36,679 nt of DNA. Source: Sulfurimonas sp. Lineage in GTDB: Bacteria > Campylobacterota > Campylobacteria > Campylobacterales > Sulfurimonadaceae. Where the stretch lies: the NCBI GenBank assembly GCA_027064515.1, contig JAMOPL010000115.1, forward strand, positions 1-36,679, read 5' to 3'. Made by a program: the position numbers and the translations under genes. This document shows, one piece after another, positions 31,957-36,679 of this stretch (position 1 is the stretch's first letter; every line of letters starts with the position of its first letter). Under the pieces are notes generated by a model, which searched no databases, was not told where the DNA came from, and worked only from the letters and a program-made list of their open reading frames with translations.

Positions 31957-33957
31957 ATGTATACATTAAATTACAAATATAAAAATAGAGATGAAAACTC
32001 TTTAATTGATTGGTTAAGTGAAAATGATTTAGCTTCAAAAAAAGAGTGTTTGGTTCAATTGTTTTTCGGGATTTTAAAAGAGGATGAGATTCAAAATATA
32101 ATCTCTCTTTTAGTTGATAAACTACCTGAATCTCATATAATTGGTTCAACAACAGATGGTGAAATTGTAGATGATATTGTAGAAACAAATTCCATTGTTA
32201 TTAGTATTACTGTTTTTGAAAAAAGTACAATAAGTTCAACAAGTGTTAATTATGATACACACTCTTATGATATGGGATATAAAATAGCTAAAGAGTTAGA
32301 TTCTGATGATGTTAAAGCTATGATTCTATTTACCACTGGTCTATCTATCAATGGTGAGAGTTTTTTGGATGGTGTTAGAAAAATATCCAAAGGTAATTAT
32401 ATAGTTTCAGGTGGTATGGCTGGTGACAATGGTGCTTTTAAAAAAACTTATATATCACACCAAGGTAAAGTTATCTCAAAAGGTGCTGTTGGAGTTGTTT
32501 TAAAGGGAGATGAGTTAAATGTAAAAAACAATTATAAGTTTGGTTGGGATGCAGTTGGCTTACCTATGAAAATCACTAAAAGTATTGAAAATAGAGTTTA
32601 TGAGCTAGATAATAAACCAATAATTGATATATATACTAAGTATTTTAGTAAAGAGATTTCAGATTTACTACCAGTTATAGGTGTTGAGATTCCATTAATA
32701 GTAGATAGAGATGGACGAAAAATAGCTCGTGCTTGTATAAATAAGTTTGATGATGGGTCTTTACTATTTGGTGGAAATCTTAAGCAAGGGGAAGAGGTTC
32801 GATTTGGTTTAGGTGGTGTAGATAGTATTTTAAAAGATAGTGAAAGAATATGTAGTAGTATTAGTAAAACATGTAATCCTGAAACAGTTTTTGTTTATTC
32901 CTGTATGGCTAGAAGAAGATTACTAGAATCTCAAGCTTCTTTAGAGTTAAAAGTAATTTCTAGTAAAACTGCTGTTAGTGGGTTTTTCACTTATGGGGAG
33001 TTTTACTCTGATGAGAAAAATAATTATCTTTTTAATGAAACAATGACAATTTTAGCATTAAGTGAAAAAGTATTTGATACTAGATCAGAACCTGTAATTG
33101 AAGAGAATGTTAAAATAGATATAGAAAGCAATAAACTGATGTATGCTGTTACACATATGACAAATGTGATAGCAAGAGAGTGGCAAGAGAGAGTTGATGA
33201 GGAGATAGCTAAAAATAAAGAGCAAGAGAGACAAAGTTTTCAAAAAAATAAATTGGCTCAAATGGGTGAAATGATAGGGATGATCGCTCATCAATGGAGA
33301 CAACCATTAAATGCTATCAGTGCAACTGGAATTAACTTATCGTTACTTTCAAGTATGAAAATGTTAGAAGATTCTAAAGTTCAAGAGAGTAGTGTGTTTA
33401 TTCAAGACCAGTGCCAGAAAATGTCAACAACTATTGATACTTTTATGAATTTTGTCAGACCATCACAAGAATCAAAAAAGTTTTATCTGAATCATACAGT
33501 TGAAGCTATAATGCAGATAATGGGGACACAACTAGCAAATCACGATATAGAAGTAAATATAGATATGAAAGATGAAAATATATCTATTATTGGATATGAA
33601 GACCTACTAGAGCAGGTGATAATAAATATACTTTCAAATGCTAGAGATGCTTTTTCTGAACTTGAAAAAGATGGAAAATTTATAAAAATAATAATTGATT
33701 CTGATAGTGAATATTTTATATTAATTATACAAGATAATGCTGGTGGGATTCCAACAGAGATAAGTGATAAAATATTTAATCCATATTTTACAACAAAAGA
33801 GCAAGGTAAAGGTACTGGAATCGGTCTTTATATGAGTATGGATATAATTAAAAAAAGTTTTGGTGGGGATTTGGTTTACAATCCTATCAAAGATGGTAGT
33901 GAATTTAAAATAGTTATTGGAAAAGATACAAAAACAGAAAAAGTTAAAATGGTTTAG
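31957..33957 (+). CDS. FIST-domain sensor histidine kinase
   Basis: A 666-residue cytoplasmic kinase with no membrane segment. Residues about 25-235 are FIST_N (LPESHIIGSTTDGEIVDD, FTTGLSINGESFLDGVRK, SGGMAGDNGAF) and about 235-385 FIST_C (VIGVEIPLIVDRDGR, VFVYSCMARRRLL, SGFFTYGEF). FIST is a proposed small-ligand sensor, perhaps for amino acids. A helix (about 395-430) leads to the HisKA with H445 in MIAHQWRQPLNAIS, and an HATPase (about 540-660) with an N-box (ILSNARDAF), DNAGGIP and GKGTGIGLYMS. It is followed without any gap by the second kinase, whose catalytic half is almost the same. Confidence 0.94.
   Translation: MYTLNYKYKNRDENSLIDWLSENDLASKKECLVQLFFGILKEDEIQNIISLLVDKLPESHIIGSTTDGEIVDDIVETNSIVISITVFEKSTISSTSVNYDTHSYDMGYKIAKELDSDDVKAMILFTTGLSINGESFLDGVRKISKGNYIVSGGMAGDNGAFKKTYISHQGKVISKGAVGVVLKGDELNVKNNYKFGWDAVGLPMKITKSIENRVYELDNKPIIDIYTKYFSKEISDLLPVIGVEIPLIVDRDGRKIARACINKFDDGSLLFGGNLKQGEEVRFGLGGVDSILKDSERICSSISKTCNPETVFVYSCMARRRLLESQASLELKVISSKTAVSGFFTYGEFYSDEKNNYLFNETMTILALSEKVFDTRSEPVIEENVKIDIESNKLMYAVTHMTNVIAREWQERVDEEIAKNKEQERQSFQKNKLAQMGEMIGMIAHQWRQPLNAISATGINLSLLSSMKMLEDSKVQESSVFIQDQCQKMSTTIDTFMNFVRPSQESKKFYLNHTVEAIMQIMGTQLANHDIEVNIDMKDENISIIGYEDLLEQVIINILSNARDAFSELEKDGKFIKIIIDSDSEYFILIIQDNAGGIPTEISDKIFNPYFTTKEQGKGTGIGLYMSMDIIKKSFGGDLVYNPIKDGSEFKIVIGKDTKTEKVKMV
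33733..33870 (+). repeat. duplicated kinase-core segment, copy 1
   Basis: These 138 bases, coding the G1-to-G2 part of the first kinase's ATPase domain, align without gaps to 35263-35400 in the next gene. By eye about 14 of 138 bases differ (roughly 90% identity), far more alike than the two genes' sensor halves. Confidence 0.85.
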
Positions 33958-35451
33958 ATGTATAAGATGATTAAAAATCTAAGAAATAGCTATAAATTAA
34001 CAAATAAGATAGCAAGTATTTTTTTATTAGTAGTATTTTTTAGTTCTATTATTAATTCCTATATTAGTTATTTTACAAATAAAACTATCCTTTATAAAAG
34101 TATAGATAAAAAGTTAGAAAGTGCAGTTTTAACAACAAATTTATTTTTAGATAAAAAATTTCATGATAGAGCAATTTCAAAGGAATCTATATCTAAGGAT
34201 GAGAATCTAATAAATACTCTAAATTTATCAGAACTAGCTAATAGTGTTGGTGTAGAGTATATTTATACTATGGTTCAAAGAGATGATAAAATATATTTTA
34301 CATCATCAAGTGCAACTAAAAAAGAGTTGAAAAATAATGAAATCACTGATTATTTTGAATATTATGGTGAGGCTACACCATTGTTGAAAAATCTATTAAA
34401 AAATAATAAAACAATGTATGAAGAATCAACAGATAGATGGGGTACATTTAGAACAGTATTTATACCATTTAGCACAAAAAATGGTAATAAATATATAGTT
34501 GGAGCAGATGTAAAAATAGATTATATTCAAAATATATTAAATAAATATATTCAAAAAATATTTATAACACAGATTTTAATAATATTTTTACTTATAATTT
34601 TAGGTTATTTTTTTATGAAAATAACTAAAAAAGAGTTTTCGGAACTAAAAGAACAATTAGAAACAGAGATAGATATAAAAACACAAGAGTTAGAAACTTT
34701 AAATAATTCAATAGAAAAAAAGGTTGAAGAGGAACTTAAAAAAAGTGTAGAAAAAGAAGCACAACTAATTCAACAGTCAAAACTAGCTCAGATGGGAGAT
34801 ATGTTAAGTATGATAGCACATCAATGGAGACAACCATTAAATGCTATTAGTGCCTCTGCAATAAATATATCTTTGTTATCTAGTATGAAAACATTAGAGG
34901 ATTCTAAACTTCAAGATAGCAGTGAATTTATACAAAATCAATGTCAAAAAATGTCTGAAATAATAGATACATTTATGAATTTTGTAAAGCCATCTAAAGA
35001 ATCTAAAAAGTTTAAGGTTATACATTCTATAAATGAGATTCTTACACTGATGGGTACACAGCTAAATAATAAAAATATTGAAGTAAGTGTAACAGAGATA
35101 GATAAGAATCTTGAGGTAGTAGGGCAAGAAGATTTATTGGAACAAGTTATAGTGAATCTTTTATCTAATTCAGGAGATGCATTAGATGAGCTTAATATTG
35201 AAAATAAATTTATTAATATAAGTGTAGAATTAATTAATGAAATGGTAAGTATAAAAATAGAAGATAATGGTGGTGGAATTCCAAAAGAGATAAGTGATAA
35301 AATATTTAACCCATATTTTACAACAAAAGAGCAGGGTAAAGGTACTGGTATAGGTCTTTATATGAGTAGAGATATTATGAAAAAAAGTTTTAATGGTGAT
35401 TTGAAATATAGTGATACTGATGTGGGTAGTAATTTTGAAATAGTTTTTTGA
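33958..35451 (+). CDS. membrane sensor histidine kinase
   Basis: A 497-residue kinase whose ATG directly follows the stop of the FIST kinase (a start at 33967 is also possible). TM1 is at about 19-40, and a periplasmic sensor at about 41-197 resembles a single-Cache domain (VEYIYTMVQRDDKIYFTSSS, GEATPLLKNLL, RTVFIPFSTKNGNKYIVGAD). TM2 is at about 199-221, followed by a coiled coil (about 225-270). HisKA has H288 in MIAHQWRQPLNAIS and HATPase has LLSNSGDALDEL, DNGGGIP and GKGTGIGLYMS. It presumably adds an extracellular or periplasmic signal to the same relay as the cytoplasmic FIST kinase. It is the last gene of the operon. Confidence 0.94.
   Translation: MYKMIKNLRNSYKLTNKIASIFLLVVFFSSIINSYISYFTNKTILYKSIDKKLESAVLTTNLFLDKKFHDRAISKESISKDENLINTLNLSELANSVGVEYIYTMVQRDDKIYFTSSSATKKELKNNEITDYFEYYGEATPLLKNLLKNNKTMYEESTDRWGTFRTVFIPFSTKNGNKYIVGADVKIDYIQNILNKYIQKIFITQILIIFLLIILGYFFMKITKKEFSELKEQLETEIDIKTQELETLNNSIEKKVEEELKKSVEKEAQLIQQSKLAQMGDMLSMIAHQWRQPLNAISASAINISLLSSMKTLEDSKLQDSSEFIQNQCQKMSEIIDTFMNFVKPSKESKKFKVIHSINEILTLMGTQLNNKNIEVSVTEIDKNLEVVGQEDLLEQVIVNLLSNSGDALDELNIENKFINISVELINEMVSIKIEDNGGGIPKEISDKIFNPYFTTKEQGKGTGIGLYMSRDIMKKSFNGDLKYSDTDVGSNFEIVF
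35263..35400 (+). repeat. duplicated kinase-core segment, copy 2
   Basis: Partner of 33733-33870, same frame. Most differences are at third codon positions or conservative, so the copies look like a recent duplication or gene conversion under coding constraint. Confidence 0.85.
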
Positions 35452-35482
35452 TAGCTAAAAGTTACCTATTTTCCCTTTATGT

Positions 35483-35488
35483 TATAAT
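35483..35488 (+). promoter_or_regulatory. -10 box of the AAA-ATPase gene
   Basis: TATAAT at 35483-35488 lies 42 bases before the ATG at 35531, with GAGGAAA (35519-35525) as a strong ribosome site. This suggests a transcript independent of the signalling operon. No terminator hairpin is apparent between the two. Confidence 0.5.
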
Positions 35489-35530
35489 AATTGTATAAAA
35501 GCTACACTAGATTTTTACGAGGAAACTAAA

Positions 35531-36679
35531 ATGAAACTAAAAAAACTACCAATTGGAAAATCAACATTTAGAACACTCATAGAAGAGAATTTTGTATATG
35601 TAGATAAAACAAAAATTGCTCAATCACTTATCGATAATGGTGGAGGATACTATTTTTTATCTCGACCTAGAAGATTTGGTAAGTCTTTGTTTCTTGATAC
35701 TTTGAGAACTATTTTTGATGGGGATAAAGAGGTTTTTAAAGGGCTTCATATTTATGATAATGGGTATGAGTTTGTTAAACATCCTATTATTAGGATTAGT
35801 TTTAATGATGGTGAATTTAAAACGGAAGAGGAGTTTAACCAGACACTCTATGAGGTATTAAAAACCAATCAAAGAGATTTAGAAATCACTTGTGATACCG
35901 ATTTATCATTAACTGGTTGTTTTAGAGAATTGATATACCAAGCTTATAAAAAATATAATAAAAAAGTGGTTATACTAATAGATGAGTATGATAAACCTAT
36001 TTTAGATAATATTGAGAATCAAATAGAGGCACTAAAAAGAAGAGAAAAGTTAAAAAACTTTTATAGTGTGATAAAAGGTGCTGATGAGTATTTGAAATTT
36101 GTGTTTATCACTGGTGTTTCAAAGTTTTCTAAAGTTTCTCTTTTTAGTGGACTTAATAATTTGGATGATATTACACTAGACCCAAACTATGCAACAATAT
36201 GTGGATATACTCAAAATGATGTAGAAACTGTATTTAAAAATCATCTTGTTGGTGTAGATATGGGGAAAGTAAAAAAATGGTATAACGGATATAAGTTTTT
36301 AGGAGAGGGTGTTTATAATCCCTTTGATATTCTTCTTTTTATATCTAAGAATCATATATTTGAAAACTATTGGTTTTCAACTGCTACACCTACATTTTTA
36401 CTAAAACTTATTGAGAAAAATAACTATTTTTTACCTAACTTAGAAAATATTGTTAAAGATTCTAAGATGCTCAATAGTTTTGATGTTGATTATATAGAGT
36501 TAGAGACTTTGATGTGGCAGACTGGGTATTTGACAATAAAAAATACTAAAACTGTTTTTGATGAGATACGATATGAGTTAGCTATACCAAATGAAGAGGT
36601 AAGAATCTCTCTTATGAGTAGTATTTCTGAATTTTTAATGAAAACTTCAATAGTTCAAAATAAAGATAATATAAAATAT
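35531..36679 (+). CDS. AAA-ATPase-like / PD-(D/E)XK family protein, 3' part missing
   Basis: The 383 visible codons run off the right edge. The protein begins KKLPIGKSTFRTLIEEN, with FVYVDKT, the hallmark start of the DUF1703-type AAA-ATPase-like family. The Walker A-like SRPRRFGKSLFLDTL lies at about residues 44-58 and Walker B VVILIDEYDKPI at about 146-157. FITGVSKFSKVSLFSGLNNL (sensor region) and KWYNGYKF are further family motifs. Complete members have about 500-600 residues and end in a PD-(D/E)XK nuclease-like domain, which would lie outside this window. These genes occur in many scattered copies in bacterial genomes, behave like mobile or selfish elements, and have no settled function. 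Confidence 0.9.
   Translation, partial: MKLKKLPIGKSTFRTLIEENFVYVDKTKIAQSLIDNGGGYYFLSRPRRFGKSLFLDTLRTIFDGDKEVFKGLHIYDNGYEFVKHPIIRISFNDGEFKTEEEFNQTLYEVLKTNQRDLEITCDTDLSLTGCFRELIYQAYKKYNKKVVILIDEYDKPILDNIENQIEALKRREKLKNFYSVIKGADEYLKFVFITGVSKFSKVSLFSGLNNLDDITLDPNYATICGYTQNDVETVFKNHLVGVDMGKVKKWYNGYKFLGEGVYNPFDILLFISKNHIFENYWFSTATPTFLLKLIEKNNYFLPNLENIVKDSKMLNSFDVDYIELETLMWQTGYLTIKNTKTVFDEIRYELAIPNEEVRISLMSSISEFLMKTSIVQNKDNIKY

Noticed and set aside
26311-35451. Reading the operon as a standard chemotaxis cluster
   Set aside because: No CheA, CheW, CheR or CheV is encoded; the kinases have HisKA-type dimerisation domains, not the CheA layout.

Overview
The window is AT-rich, densely coded DNA from a Campylobacterota (epsilonproteobacterial) chromosome, most like Sulfurimonas or a relative. 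I infer this from gene content and order; no database search was possible. Supporting signs are: hemL followed by an AtpZ-type gene; a CiaD-like gene directly before purU, as I recall for Campylobacter; paired flgG-type rod genes behind a sigma-54 promoter; a DUF3373 outer-membrane protein; and histidine kinases with the HQWRQPLN H-box common in this phylum. No rRNA, tRNA, CRISPR array or insertion sequence was seen. No gene-free stretch exceeds 300 bases.

Layout. 1-1227 (-) is the N-terminal part of a DUF255/YyaL thioredoxin-fold protein cut by the window edge, followed by two small unknown genes (1385-1950, +). 1953-3625 (-) is a tonB-like / membrane protein / acpS operon, divergent from hemL - atpZ-like - membrane protein (3697-5798, +). 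5788-8329 (-) holds rpoD and a PAS-containing protein behind it. 8477-10098 (+) is a sigma-54-driven flagellar rod gene pair. 10235-13852 (+) is a tightly packed leuD-leuB-TPR-CiaD-like-purU-trmL-small membrane protein run. 14055-16011 (+) is an S24/LexA-like repressor with its own operator cluster, followed by an SH3-NlpC/P60 lipoprotein. 16008-18396 (-) holds a miniature FlgC-like protein, dapD and an unknown gene. 18443-21740 (+) holds an alpha/beta hydrolase, a YdcF/ElyC-type protein and a YgiQ radical SAM protein. 21827-25232 (+) is a chemoreceptor, small secreted protein and DUF3373 barrel operon. 25255-26193 (-) is a methyltransferase.

The most unusual part is 26311-35451 (+): eight co-directional, almost gap-free signalling genes. 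They encode two long response regulators with a shared unrecognised output domain, a stand-alone receiver, a full CheB (receiver plus methylesterase), a receiver-GGDEF-EAL protein, another receiver, a FIST-sensor histidine kinase and a membrane histidine kinase. The two kinases have near-identical catalytic cores but unrelated sensor halves. A perfect tandem 11-bp repeat lies in the presumed promoter. There is no CheA, CheW or CheR, so this looks like a self-contained phosphorelay with chemotaxis-type and c-di-GMP outputs. The window ends in a partial AAA-ATPase/PD-(D/E)XK-type gene (35531 onward).
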